NCBI GenBank assembly: GCA_033239125.1
Contig: BSWB01000004.1
Location: 62,123,501-62,187,500, forward strand
DNA from: Fagopyrum homotropicum
Taxonomy: Eukaryota; Streptophyta; Magnoliopsida; Caryophyllales; Polygonaceae
DNA: 64,000 nt
Direction of reading: 5' to 3'
Below are positions 1 through 11,647 of the stretch, piece after piece. Positions within the stretch are counted from its first letter, which is position 1. Each line of letters starts with the position of its first letter. Position numbers and translations under genes: made by a program. The notes beneath the pieces are model-generated. The model was not told where the DNA came from. It saw only the letters and a list, made by a program, of their open reading frames with translations, and did no database searches.

Positions 1-1199
1 AGAAAGATAAAGGATAAAGGGCATGACACTCCTCTTCACCTAATAGAGGGGTTTGAATCCCCTATCACCTAGAGTTGGTAAACACTCACAATCAGCAAAG
101 CAAGGGCCAGAAAAGGTTAAAAAAAGGTAGGATTTATGCAATCTTGAACTTTGGATAAAGGCAAAAGCGAAACGAGCAAGATAAAGGAAACCACGGCCAG
201 ATCTTGGGAAACCACGGTCGTGGTTCCTTAAGAACAGCCCGTGGAAATCCTTGTTCGAGGGTTTCGTCTCAGAACTCTCATGGTCCGATCTGTAAAGGCT
301 CAATCTATCATCATCGGTACAACAACCATCAAACCTTCACCCTAGAATCACATGGGGGTTTAGCCAACAATCATCATCATAATCAATTCAAGATTAAGAA
401 TAGAAATCAAGAAGGATATGCAACCAAGAACACAAAGATGAATAAAACCAATCTTCAAAGAATCAATAACTCAATCAATCAAATAATATAAATCCAGAAT
501 GTGTTCTCAAAGACTAGAACAATCTCACAATCTCTAAGGTAGAATCTAGAATTTCTTCAATCTCCTCTAATGGTGAAGTAATCTTTTCCGATGTGCGGGA
601 AAATGGAATCCAAGAGTGCCGTCCTTCTGGCCTAAAGCGTGATCTTCGTCCAAAGCGAGATCTCTGTCTATGACGTGATATTGGAAATGCAGCCGTCAAC
701 CTCCTTTTATAAACTAAAATTAGGTTAAAAGGCGCCTTTCTTTGAAGCTAACGTGGAAATTAAAGTAACGGACTTTTTCGAAGAAAACCACGGGTGACGT
801 CACAAAACCATGATCGTGGTACCTCCCGTGGCGACTCTCGACCTTCGTTTCCGCTTGTGAAATTCAATTAATTATCAAAACCCCGGCCGTGGAACTTCTT
901 TTTTGACCGTGGTTCTTCCTTTTCGACGCTTTTAACCTTGGATTCACTTCATACTTCTTCCAATGACGTTCAAATGCTTCCCAATGTAATCCTCATTGAC
1001 AAACACGCAATGAATGGCTCCTTTCCACTCCATTTCAGCTCGAAATCACCAAAAATCACAACCAAGCTTGTGTAGATCTCGATTCTAAGATAATAGGTGC
1101 ATATACTCGATAAATGTTACAAATGCATGTCCATGTACTCAAAAGAAAAGGAAAACTACCTATATGCACAACTAAACTATGTCATATTTCATGTCATCA
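1..1199 (-). mobile_element. Athila-like LTR, partial (element E)
   Basis: This is the 5' part of a minus-strand LTR that runs off the window start. Read on the minus strand it begins TGATGACATG at 1199, like the solo LTR at 51147. Near 1085-1020 it has the same 'ATCGAGATCTACAC...TTGTGAT' stretch that the other Athila LTRs carry about 130 bases from their start. The 300-370 stretch ('catgggggtttagccaacaatcatcat') matches the equivalent part of the LTR at 2633-4150. It contains several copies of a CCACGG/CCGTGG palindromic word (positions 190-260 and 780-920). No coding frame is credible. Its partner LTR and target duplication lie outside the window. Confidence 0.7.
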
Positions 1200-2100
1200 A
1201 ATGGTTATTAGAGAAAAACATCTTCAACCGAAGATCCTCAACAACTTGGAAGATCTCGGAGCTTGAAATAAGGACTTCAACAACAAGATCTTCAACGGCT
1301 CTTTCAAGAGAAGATCTCGGAGAAGAAGACTCAATGTGCTTCAAGGAGATGAAGAAGATAAGAAGATTCTACAATGGCTACTTCATCTCAACATACACCG
1401 TTTTCTATGGAGAAGGAAGAACATCACAACGGTCATCTTCACAACGGCTAGAAGACTTTTCCATCGAAGACTATAAATGAAGATCACGATTGAAGAGAAT
1501 AACAACAAGTTTACACGTAAACATCTAAGTCTTCAAGCGGTTCAAAGCATCTTCATTCGTTCCAAAAGTTTACATCCCTAGAGAGAGAAAAACACGAGAG
1601 CCTCATTGGTATATCTAGAGAGTGTTATACTCGAGTGTGTGTTACTCTGCCAAGTTACTAGGATATTATTTCTAGGTTAAGAGTTGGAACTAGATCGTAG
1701 CATTGGCTAGAGTGAGAGAAGAAGGGGATTTCTTTTAGGTTGTATCTATGACCCTATGAAGCAGATAATAGATAATTAGATCCTATAGGCAAAGAAACCC
1801 TAGGACGGAGACGTAGACTGTTAGAGCTGAACTTTGTAAACATATCACCGTGTCGATCTTTTTATTCCGCACATTTATTGCTTAATTGTGACTAACGTTG
1901 TTTTGCAAGTTTTTGAAGTCAAGGCCTTGAAATCACTTTTAAAGCCCTTGATAAGCAATTGTGTCACAAAGAGCTCAAATCGACATCAAGGCCTTGAAAT
2001 CAGTTTCAAAGCCTTGAGATAGGTTTTTGCGAAAAGTTCTCATACTCTATTCAACCCCCCTTCTAGAATATTTATATCCTTTATATTCACATATACGGTT
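1200..2100 (+). mobile_element. Copia SIRE/Maximus-like LTR fragment
   Basis: This segment lies between the Athila LTR ending at 1199 and the gag fragment beginning near 2105. It has the layout of the 3' half of a SIRE-type copia LTR: a TATA box (CTATAAATG near 1469), a long untranslated-looking stretch, 'tgtcgatctttttattccgc' near 1850, and the typical terminal 'ctattcaacccccc' followed by TTCTAGA near 2047-2066. The ORF at 1097-1480 overlaps the LTR boundary and looks fortuitous. No primer-binding site or target duplication could be found, so the ends are approximate and the family call rests on layout alone. Confidence 0.45.
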
Positions 2101-2535
2101 CTTCACAAGTGTTTGTGGAATTCCCACAAACGGGTCAACTCTCTCAATCCTCACCGGAGGGTGAGGTGCATGTGGTGGTGGTGGTATGATAATGGGTGCA
2201 GGTGGATTAATTACTACTCTAGCAGCTCTTTCTCTTTCTTCATGAATCTGTCGAGCAGATTCTCTTAATTCGTACGTGGCGGCCTGAAGTTGTTCTTCTC
2301 TAGCTCGAGCTTTAGTTCGCTCTTTAGCTAGAGCATCATCTTGTAGCTTCAATCGGTCCAGAGCATCTTCCAGCTCAGCTCTGTAGTTCCTTTCTTCTTT
2401 GTTATTTTCAGCCATCTTTGCTTCTCTCAGTCTCCTTTTGTAAGTATTTTTTGGTTCAGGATCGTAAGGAACGATTTCTTTACCAGGTCGAGTTCTTCGC
2501 ATGCACCTAAGAAAAGGTTCTGCAAGAACACTCAA
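2047..2535 (-). pseudogene. Truncated Athila gag N-terminus (element D)
   Basis: On the minus strand this frame encodes a start closely matching the gag of element B (38205 onward): both contain MRRTR-GKEIV-YDPEP, then KRRLREAKMA, a charged coiled-coil-like stretch and a proline-rich linker ending VGIPQTL. Here the similarity stops at about 2105 and the frame continues for roughly 20 unrelated residues to a stop. The rest of gag and all of pol are missing. It lies just downstream, on the minus strand, of an Athila LTR and primer-binding site, as expected for the first ORF. It is a truncated remnant without function. Confidence 0.8.
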
Positions 2536-2608
2536 GAAGAATGAACAGTACTAAAGCAAGAAGCTGCCAAGCTAGATCAACCGTGCACTGTATTTGGTCT
2601 TGACCAAA

Positions 2609-2626
2609 TCCCCGGCAATGGCGCCA
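2609..2626 (-). promoter_or_regulatory. Primer-binding site, tRNA-Asp type (element D)
   Basis: The minus strand reads TGGCGCCATTGCCGGGGA, complementary to the 3' end of plant tRNA-Asp with one mismatch relative to the site at 38085. It lies six bases inside the LTR end, which is standard for Athila elements and fixes the orientation of element D. Confidence 0.85.
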
Positions 2627-2632
2627 AAAACT

Positions 2633-4150
2633 TGTTCGCTCCAAAAGGTGTGTGCAGAAAAAGCTTTAAATTTATATCTTGAAATAATGCCTAACGATAA
2701 GCGAACCCGCAATGTACGGATCTGTCGTAGTAAGGGATAATATTCCGGAGTCGATCTCAGGCATTTCGTGAGAATAAACATAGTAAATCAATCTAGCTTA
2801 GCTAGTATGCAATAGCAATGATCAAAGGCAAGAATATGTAATATAAGTGGGGAATGCAGATTCTAGAGATCAAAGTATCCTGTTGTGGTTTCAACTCAAG
2901 ATCACTCAAGGATAAACGTGGACAAAGCTGAGGTTTGCGAAGGGAAGGTATTTTTACGATAGGATAGATCACCGGGTAAGTCTCACTACCCACTTTCCCA
3001 AACCAAAGCTTCTATCACGGGTAAGTCTCAAGGAACTAAGGAAAGGTACAAGCACTCAAACCAATATCACTCACCTAAGGGAACAGAACTAACCATCACC
3101 GGGTAAGTCTCAGGTTAACTCTCAAAGGTAGGATGAAGGCACACTCAAACCCTAACAAAGGATATACCTTTGTTACCTAACACACATCATCATCAGTAAA
3201 CAAGCAAAGGAATCATCGGGTAGGTCTCATCCTAGGCTTGCATGTAAACCATGAAAGGTGCAACAAGGATAGGATTTGGCAAACTATACCTAAGCTCAAG
3301 ATCGGGCAAAGCAGTGAGAAATCTCGTGCAATTCTTATCGATCTCGGTCGAGATGACTCCAAGAATAGCCCGAGACGGGTTTCAATTTAGGGTTAACTCA
3401 AGCTTTTAGGGTCCGCTCAGATAAAGGTTCACTCTTTCATCGTCTATACCACAACCTTAAACTAATCACCATAGAATCGCAGGGGGTTTAGCCAACAATC
3501 ATCATTGTCAAGCAATCAAGTAATATATCAAGAATATCAAGAAAAGAGAATAAAGCAATCAACAAAGATGTCTCAATTATCAAAGCAAACAAACCAGCAA
3601 TTGTATCAACAATGTGTTACAAAGAGTATGATAACAACTCACTAACAACTTCCCAAGAAAATCCCATAAAATATCTTCTCTTCCTTGAATTCTATCTTCA
3701 CATTCACCTTCTCTTCTGATAGAAGAACTTTAGGTCAAATAATATCTTATTTTCCTTGAGTTGTGGCCGTCGACCTTGAGCCATGCCCAGTTGGCCATCT
3801 CGGTTAAGGTACAAAACTATTGGTCCGAGATCAGTGGTGATCTACGTGCATGTCTTCGTATCTTCAACTGAATCCTTCTTTCATTCTTCCAATATAGATC
3901 ATGCCTTCCTTTTTTCCCTTCCTAATGCTCCATATTGTAGCTTCATGGCCTCTTTAGACTTCATTGCTCCATTTTGATCCAAAATATGCCTTATTCCCTA
4001 CAATTACAATCAAACGTGGTGTAGACCTCGATTCTTGCAAAGTAAAGGAATAATGACATAATCACCAAGAATATACACCCATGCATGCAGAATAATGATG
4101 AGAAAATAGAAAAACCATATCTAAAATATAGACAATAATTCATGTTATCA
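2633..4150 (-). mobile_element. Athila LTR (element D), about 1.5 kb
   Basis: On the minus strand the LTR begins TGATAACATG at 4150 and ends GCGAACA at 2633, the same termini as the solo LTR at 26374-28122. It contains 'accgggtaagtctca' words at about 2970, 3017, 3098 and 3216, the inverse of the GAGACTTACCCGGT array in element B, and a perfect palindrome ATCTCGGTCGAGAT near 3343. It is followed by a tRNA-Asp primer-binding site and a gag start. The second LTR is not in the window. The element appears to have inserted into the copia element whose LTR lies at 4995-5634. Confidence 0.85.
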
Positions 4151-4980
4151 GTTTCCCAGGTTGGTGATTGTTGGTAGCAAGGGTTGGTGGTTGTTGAGGT
4201 GACCGACGATGGTCAAGGTTGGCTCCAGTGGCGGAGGTGATGGCGAAGGGAGATAAATAGGATTTTAGCAGTGTTGGTGTAGCCAATAGGACTTCCGACA
4301 AGGGAGGCTTATGGTGGATAACTATTGGCACCAATGACGTTTGGTGGTGGTTGGTGGTTGAGTAAACATTGGCGGTGGTGGTGGTGGTGTGGGGACTTCG
4401 GCGGCGAAGTAAAGGGTCCGGGAAAGCTTCAATCGAAGGCTTCCAGTGGAGACGGCATTGGTGGTTCCAATAGTGGATGGTGGTGGTTCATAGTGGTGGT
4501 GAAGTGGTGGTGGTGGCAATGGAGGTGGTGGTGGTGGTGGTGATGTAGAGACCCTGGTGGCGGAGTAAAGGGTCTGGAAGACCTCGGTTAAGGTTGTTGA
4601 AGATAGGTGGTGTTGGTGGTGCCGGGGGGAGCAGCGGCGTTGGGAGGAGCTGATGAGGTTGTCGGCTATGTTGTCGGTGGTGAAGATCTCCTTCGGTGAT
4701 AGAGTAGAATATCCAATTTTCTTGAACCGTAGGTTCCAAGTCTTGTTATGGGCCCAATTTTGTTCTCCGGTGATACTCCGATATAGGTGGTGGTGAAAGG
4801 TTTTTTTTATTAACAGCTACAAAAATAAATTAAAAGAAGTTGCAAATGAAATTAAAAGTAGTAAATAAACGAGAGTAGTAGAAAATAAACTGAAAAAGGT
4901 GAATGCTCCGGGTGACACTTTTTTGTTGGAACTTTTATCTAAATCTCTTCTTTTTTTTATTTGAGGTCGATGAACTCTAT
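4151..4980 (-). mobile_element. Copia internal remnant with GGT/ACC low-complexity tract
   Basis: This is the sequence between the copia primer-binding site at 4981 and the Athila insertion at 4150. From about 4320 to 4680 the plus strand is almost entirely GGT/GTG triplets, which opens frames on both strands (tryptophan/glycine-rich or proline/histidine/threonine-rich) that are composition artefacts. On the minus strand, upstream of that tract, the relic reads as leader sequence plus a possible start of a copia gag. No conserved domain is visible. Confidence 0.45.
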
Positions 4981-4991
4981 CTCTAATACCA
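4981..4991 (-). promoter_or_regulatory. Primer-binding site, tRNA-Met type (copia G)
   Basis: The minus strand reads TGGTATTAGAG, one mismatch from the common plant initiator-tRNA-Met primer-binding site TGGTATCAGAG. It follows the LTR end by a few bases. Confidence 0.6.
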
Positions 4992-4994
4992 CTT

Positions 4995-5634
4995 TGATAT
5001 GGGTTAGCCATGTAGTGAGTCCCGATCATTCGACACCAATGACACTTCTCGATCCTTATTATAGGGATCAAGCAAACGAGGAATAGATCGTAAAGGTGGG
5101 GAGGTTTGGAGAAGGTTGGTGGGTATGGGTAATGATCCGATGGTTGAGGTAGATCAGTAGATGGATAGATCAAGTCGAACACTAAGAAATGACTTGAAGC
5201 ACACTAGCTTCCATATAGCCATAACACACAACCAAGAACGATCGTAGAACCCTTCCACTACAATTAATTATTATTGGAACGAGACCAACCAATCTAAAAT
5301 CGAACGAGGCTTGTGAATTGAGAGAGAAGGTTCCAGCTTGATGTCAAGCAAAACAACTCAAACAAGTCCAAGCTATGGAGCGAATGAGACGTCACTCGCT
5401 CTCTACTTCACGTTGAAGCCAAAAACGGATTGCACTGACTCAGCAAATACCAAAAATATGTGTTTAATTCAAAGTTGGTTGTCTTTACAAAGGCTCGAGT
5501 ACTCCTATATATAGAGCATGGACTCGAGTGTTCCACAAGCAAAGATCTGTGTGAAATATATCTTGTCTAGGATAAGATATGATCTCTTACTCTAAAATAA
5601 GATCCATCTTCTACTAAGATATGATCTCCTAACA
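4995..5634 (-). mobile_element. Copia-type LTR (element G), about 640 bp
   Basis: On the minus strand the LTR starts TGTTAGGAGATCATATC at 5634, a typical plant copia start. A TATA box (CTCTATATATAG) lies at about 5503-5516. The LTR ends at ATCA or CCCA (4995-5000), followed by a tRNA-Met-like primer-binding site. Several 'gatatgatctc' words repeat near the start. Only one LTR copy is in the window, so the exact ends are tentative. Confidence 0.6.
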
Positions 5635-6274
5635 TTAATAAAATAATATCATGTGAAAGATATGATTCTTTCTATCCTTAAGCTTCCCTATTAAAAGACT
5701 TAAATTATTTGCAAAATAATTAAAAGATAACATGGGATGAAAATTAACAATTAAAAGTCCAAAATTAACCCATAATTCAAAAATGTCTTTATGGGCTAAA
5801 AATATAAATAGAACCGAAAAATCAGTCACTAGGCTCAAACCACTCTCCAAGGTCAGCGGTGGGTTCGAGATGGTGTGTGTGGGCCATGGTTCCGGTTGCA
5901 TGGCGGATTGGGTAGGCTCATATAGTTGTCCAGTCATCGTGGAGATATAGGGTGGGTCATGCATGGTAGGCCCGGAATGAGTATGTTACAAAGTTGGCCC
6001 GGGATGGTGATATGTTGTGGGCCCTACTTGGTGAGCTTGCCAGGATGGCCCATATTGGCATTGCATGGATGGCCCAGGGAGATACATATGCATGTTTAGC
6101 CCGAATAGGTGAGTTTGCATGGTTGGCCCCAAATGGAGACGTATGCATGCAAAGTGGTTCAGTGTTCATGGTGGGAGTGAACCGGGGTTGATCCGAAGGT
6201 ACATATGGCCAAACCGGAGTTGGCGTGACTTGGGTGGATCAAGGCTGGTCCAAAGTGGCATGAGTGGGTTCAGG
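5635..6274. other. Intergenic, imperfect short repeats
   Basis: No gene is recognised. Between 5990 and 6160 the words 'ggcccnnnnnggnga' and 'gcatggntggcc' recur at irregular spacing, so open frames exist on both strands, but their proteins resemble nothing known and look repeat-driven. Confidence 0.4.
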
Positions 6275-6605
6275 TCTCTTTACATGAATGCATGGTTGAG
6301 TTGGAAGATGTGTAGAGGTGGGTCCCATATGCATGTGATCAATGAATCTTCTCCTCCGGATATGTGCATGGTTGAGTAGATTCTCATGCATCCTTGAGCT
6401 TCTAGTACGGAAGGATCTGAACCTGCTTATCTTCTTCTTCTTTGTCTCTTTACATGAATGCATGGTTGAGCTGGAAGATGTGTAGAGGTGGGTGTGATCA
6501 ATGAATCTTCTCCTCCTCCGGATATGTGCATGGTTGAGTAGATTCTCATGCATCCTTGAGCTTCTAGTACGGAAGGATTTGAACCTGCTTATCTTCTTCT
6601 TCTTG
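6275..6605. repeat. Tandem duplication, about 170-bp unit
   Basis: A unit beginning 'tctctttacatgaatgcatg' occurs at 6275 and again at 6445. The second copy lacks about 11 bases ('cccatatgcat') and has one extra 'cct'. Otherwise the copies are nearly identical, so the duplication is recent. Confidence 0.9.
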
Positions 6606-6854
6606 GTCATATATTTTTTTTTTCCTTTCTTAGATGTTGGAGTTCATAGATTCATGTCATTCCTTCTTCTTGCTTCTATTTTTCTCCTCTTGTTAGGTGG
6701 TTCCGAATATGCTTCTACATCACACATGAAGACAAAAGGTTATAAACAATCGGGTGGCTGAATGATGGATGTGGTGGTTTGTTCCTTCTTCAACTTATTA
6801 AATACTATAAGACACTCAAGGGAGAAAATGAAGGGGTTTTATTTTGGAGGAGGT

Positions 6855-7880
6855 TAGATAAAGTGCAAATTTTGAAAAAATCTTGAATGAACCGTTTATA
6901 AAACCCAACATGTCCTAGAAAACTTTGAACACCTTTAACACTAGTATGAGTAAGCATTATTTTCAATTAGCTCTACTTCTAATGACTAATATTACCCACG
7001 TCAACACCTTTGTCTAAAACAATATGTCCAAGCACAATGTCCTTATTGACCATGAAGTAACATTTATCCCAATTAAGGACAAGGTTAGTCTCTTTCTGTA
7101 ATCGATACACATTCTCCAACTTGTAATAGTTCCAATAGGTGCGAGCTCACCTTTCTTATTTTCTACCATTGTAAAACCTCCCTATTTAGGAACAACATGT
7201 ACAAGGCTACCCCAATTTCTATCAGATATGGGGTAAATGATATCACCATCAAGTAATTTAAGAACATCCTTTTTTTTAAAATCTCATGTATGTGAGGATT
7301 TTACTTGTGTTGGTGTTCAATGGAGGCTTTATGATCATCCTCATGTAAAATACGATGTACGCACATGTTAGGAGATAGTCCTTTTATATCATCAATGGTG
7401 TATCTTAATGTTTTTTTATATGGTTTTGACTAACCATAAGTAATTTTACCGTTTGTGTACTAGTTAGTTCCGAATTTATTATTACACGGATGTTTTTCTG
7501 AGTAACTAAAAATGCATACCCCAAACCAGTAGAGAGTGATTTGAGCTCTAGTCGGTCGGGACAACCAAAGTGAATACTATTACCTTTGCATTCTTCTATA
7601 TCATGTTATCTTCTTCTATTGATGTTAATTTAACCATTGTTTGAGCAAACGTGTTTGGGGTCTAGTTGACGGGACATGAGAATTGAGTCGCTCGTTATGG
7701 GGTGAGTCGGTAATGCTTCCACCATTTTTGTGTCTAATTCTAGTGTAATTTGTGAGATATTGAAATCCTAATCATAGATGTCATTGAGTACCAAAGATAC
7801 TTTGGGGGCAAGGAATTTTGCTTGCTTTATCCTCAACATCAATCATGATACAATCCCTAGAAAGAAAAGTTGAAAAACTG
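6855..7880 (-). pseudogene. Decayed Athila protease/reverse-transcriptase relic
   Basis: Minus-strand translation in shifting frames gives Athila pol pieces in order. Near 7860 there is a protease-end-like segment. Near 7370 there is CVHRILHEDDHKAS. At 7300-7200 there is LDGDIIYPISD and a VPK-GG block, then GELAPIGTITSWRMCIDYR, ETNLVLNWDKCYFMV and IVLGHI near 7050, and SFLGHVGFYKRFIQDF near 6880-6920. The polymerase core between CIDYR and ETNLVLNW, which should hold the FMDD catalytic motif, is deleted, and there are several stops and frameshifts. It is non-functional. No LTRs could be assigned to it. Confidence 0.8.
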
Positions 7881-9477
7881 TAAGTCCTTTGGTTATGTTT
7901 ATCAAAGCATCTAAAAAGTGATGTTAAACACTTTTATTTTCTCTATCGGTCACCTAATCAAAGTACTCGCATGAATATATCTATTTATTGGAGCATCTTC
8001 ATTTAAGATATTGCAAATGTTATAATATCCAACATTAGTAAACATAATGGATTCTTAATAATATTTAAGCTCAAAAGTAGCTTTTAGAGTTAACGTTGGG
8101 TAAGTGAGAGATGAGAGATGGTTTACCTAGATTTACATGTACATCATTTACCTCTTGAGAGCGTAGAAATTGAGAGATGGTCTATCATCATCTAAATTCA
8201 ACTTTCTTCATCTCAGGAACATTAGGATTACAAGTCTTGGAATTATATTTCCATCAACTACCTGGTATCTATATAAGCTCTGAAATACTTGTAAAAAAGG
8301 TTCGACGAGATAAGTATTTGTTTTTATAAAATATTGTGAGTAAAGTAATGAAGCATAATTTTTTGAAGTGCCTGCCCCATGACCAAAATATAAGAAAATT
8401 AGTATTTATTGTATAAGGTTATGTTTGATTGAGTTATATAATTGAGAAATTGGGGGTGGCTAGTGTATTGCAATAATAGATTATAAATTTTAGTTGGTGT
8501 GTAAAATTGTGTTTGAGTAATGGAATGTGATGAAAATAGAAAAGAATTGATGTGAGATGAATGATGGCTTAAAGAAAAGGCAACGATTGCAGTGTTCATA
8601 TCATCCGCCCCCAGATACTATCGCTCAGCTTATAACTTATTTCTACACGGGAGGGATGGAGGGATGGAGGGATTCATTGTTTTAAAAATCAATTAATATT
8701 TATATATTTATAAAAAGCAAGATGTAGAGGTCCTTATCAGCTGCAACTACTACAGAGTACTCAAATTGGATTAATGAGAGTTGTTGTGCTCCACCAAAAA
8801 TAGACTAATGCTTAGTTGTATTAATTGGTCGAGGTATAAATTTTTTTATTTAAAAATAAACTATTTGTATTATAACTAATAAGGACGATTGAGGATTCAT
8901 ATAAAATTACATTTAATTGGTAAAAATTTTAATCGTTTAGATATTTTTATGCAAACTAACTTCTTTTAAAAAAAATATAATTAGTTTAAATTGAGATAAC
9001 AACAAAAATTAATGACTTACTTTACGAGTAAGTACTGTAAACAAAAAGTTAAGTTAATTTAGTGCATAAGATCGATAAGATTTTATTGTGAAATTAATTG
9101 GCTATGAAAATAATAGTATATTTATCTCTTAATATTTAATGTAGAATGATTGTCTTAAATAAAGCACCTGCCCCTCAAACATTATATATAATTAGTTGTC
9201 ATGTTTGAAGGCAAGAGTGGATAAAGGTATTGGGCAATTCATAGCTTATGAGCTGCGACTTTTATAATGTACCAAAGGTCATGACCCTAGCAGCATACAT
9301 TACTTTTGTTTTTTTGCCCTTATAATTACTAATATTACATATAATGTCCTCATTATTAAGGCCTTAACCTTGTTAACCTCAACATAGCTGATAACTCCAC
9401 TTGTTTTGCTAATTTCCTTGTTTAAATCCTGTCTTCCTCCGGGCATGATTCAGAAGAGTTATTATTTGTAATTAGTG
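7881..9477. other. AT-rich intergenic DNA
   Basis: No gene or recognisable element is seen. There is a short 'gggatggag' triplication at about 8651-8672. The frame at 8399-8599 on the minus strand has no recognisable motif and is not called. The 3' UTR of the downstream minus-strand VTT gene probably begins within the last few hundred bases before 9678. Confidence 0.4.
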
Positions 9478-9677
9478 CTACCATTTGACAGCCAAACCCT
9501 ATAGCAGCAACCAATCACCATACTTAGTTCATTGCATAGTAAAGCAGTTGTTTTGGCATACCAACATATTACAACTTGTCTTGAGCAACCACCAAACATC
9601 GTTCCCATAACTAGCTAGTTGCATAGGTGTGAGAGCATAACCTAATCACATTAACTATAAACACTTATCGCCACTAT

Positions 9678-11647
9678 TTACACCTCCACCCGTATGTCAT
9701 TGGTCAAGCTACCCGATTCTGCTTCCTCGTTGCTTTCTACCATCTTCAGCTCCTCCAAGCTTCTCTTCGTGTACAGGCTGAAACCGACTATGGTTATGAT
9801 GGCAACGATGAACGACATCATCTGGTATACGATTTCTACCCATGTCAGATGTCGGTTATTGTACTTCACATCTGCATATGTCCTTATCAACCGCCCACTG
9901 CAAACCAACATTCAAGACCATCAATCAAAATCACAGCTTTCCGCGCCTAAAACTATATTACTACTGTCAACTCACCTGTAGATGTACAGAAACGCTTCAG
10001 GTACCATTCCCGCAATTGATCCCCATAAGTACGGCCAGAACCTCATGTTGGTTACCACTATTGCGTAGTTGAAGATTGTATAAGGAAATGGTGAAACCCT
10101 AAACAGCGCAACCACACGAAACTGATGAAACCAACTCCCTTCTGCTGCCAACCTAAGCATAGCTGCTTTCTGGGGCCATCTCTTCAGCCATTGCTGCCAC
10201 ATCAGTACAAAGATATTTCTTAAGATACCATCAGAATAAGATGTTGGAGGCCCAAAGGTAAATTAATACACTAATCGTCTCTACTTGAGCAACCAAACTT
10301 ACATGAATTCGCTCACGAAATACCAACCCAATTAAAAAGGGCAGTATCATTCCAATGGTTGTTCCAGCCATAATTATAATAAAACCAAGACCATAACCAA
10401 AAATCATCCCTGCAAGCCACATGGAAGGACCCGAAGGAATAAGAAGTACAGGAAATAGTGCGAGAGATGCCACAAGAACCATGGCCAGGACTGGCTGCCC
10501 AAATGCAGTGGCTTCCCATTGCATCATTGGTAGGAGAACCTGCAACAACAAATGATACTGCAATTCAACCAAATTTCTCATTGTGATTTGGTAACATATC
10601 ATATTTAAAGGATTTCATCATATGATTACTTTCTTTTTGTATGTAAAAATCAGTCCCCCCTCTAGAGACTCTTGATGGATGAAAATATCCCAAAAACAAA
10701 CAAGACCTTGTTTTATAGAGAATCGATATCAATACTGTATGTACAGTTTTAAACCATGTTACAAGTCACATCTATGACACAACAGCACTAGCAGGGTAAT
10801 CATAATCAAAAAAAAATATTATTTCTTTCCCGCAAAGTTCATTTCGGTTAACAATTACATGAGAATCATTAGAGACCTCGGCAGATATTCCCAAGTTGAT
10901 ACAGCTAAGTTTCTAGGAAGCTAGCGGCAATGCAAAGCAGAGCCTCATACAAGCACTCTCTATTTCTAGATAAATTGATATTTAGCACATACATCTGTGA
11001 TCTTAGACAAGATGAATATTTGATATTTAATATTAATTTCCACTTAAAAAATCACTTCTACTTTGCAGCATTTCCAAGGAGCATGGACTCTTGTGAGACT
11101 ATAGATAACTTCGATCCCATGACAATCAAGGACAGATAAGGTACAAAAGCATGTCTTGGAGATCAAAGTCAATCCTAGCTTGCTTGCGTCAATTTTAGTA
11201 TCAAATAAGAAAGAAAGAAAGAAAGAAAGAAAAATAACTAAGGTGATACAGATGCAATGTACAAATTATATGATGAAGCTCCAACAAGCTTACAGTCCTG
11301 ATAATGTCTAGTAATTTCTCGAGGAAAGAATTACATTCTGGATTTAAAGTGAAGCCAGCTTTAAAGTGACAAGAGATAAGTAAATAAAGTGATACCTTTT
11401 CAAACAGAAATGGCACTCCCCATTTTATAAATATAAGAAGAAGTAGCCCAATAATGCAGCAGACTATCAAAGCTTTTATCCACCAAAGCAAAGATCTTAA
11501 TCTTGCTACATCACGTGATTGTACCCCATCAGCTTGAGATAACTTAGTCAAATTCAATGTGACAAGGCCCACGTATTCACTGTTCCCACTGACAGAAGTA
11601 GCAGCTTCCAAATCATGTTTGGTGAAATCCTCGGGAGATTCAGGCAT
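9678..11647 (-). CDS. TVP38/TMEM64 (VTT/DedA) family membrane protein, 4 coding exons
   Basis: Coding exons on the minus strand are 11647-11396, 10539-10303, 10193-9976 and 9897-9678. Introns have GT-AG ends (donors GGTATC, GTAAGT, GTGAGT-like; acceptors TTGCAG, GGCAG, TTTGCAG). Joined they give 927 bases, a 308-residue protein, usual for plant members. Residues 1-50 are hydrophilic. A first membrane segment (about 55-75) precedes the VTT domain (about 95-250), which contains LIPSGPSMWLAGMIFGYGLG, FRERIH and the family signature ALFRVSPFPYTIFNYA. Another hydrophobic segment (about 260-280) precedes an acidic tail. Family members are multi-pass proteins of Golgi/endomembranes linked to vesicle traffic, and the VTT domain is associated with lipid scrambling in homologues. 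The exact role here is inferred. The start was chosen because upstream sequence reads as a 3' splice site. Confidence 0.93.
11210..11232. repeat. (GAAA)n microsatellite
   Basis: About five GAAA units lie in the first coding intron of the VTT gene (11395-10540). No function is apparent. Confidence 0.9.

Noticed and set aside
1097..1480. 127-residue plus-strand frame
   Set aside because: It spans the boundary between an Athila LTR and a copia-like LTR fragment, so it cannot be one gene.
4325..4740. Tryptophan/glycine-rich and proline/histidine-rich open frames
   Set aside because: Triplet low complexity (GGT/ACC) opens several frames at once on both strands; no conserved motif.
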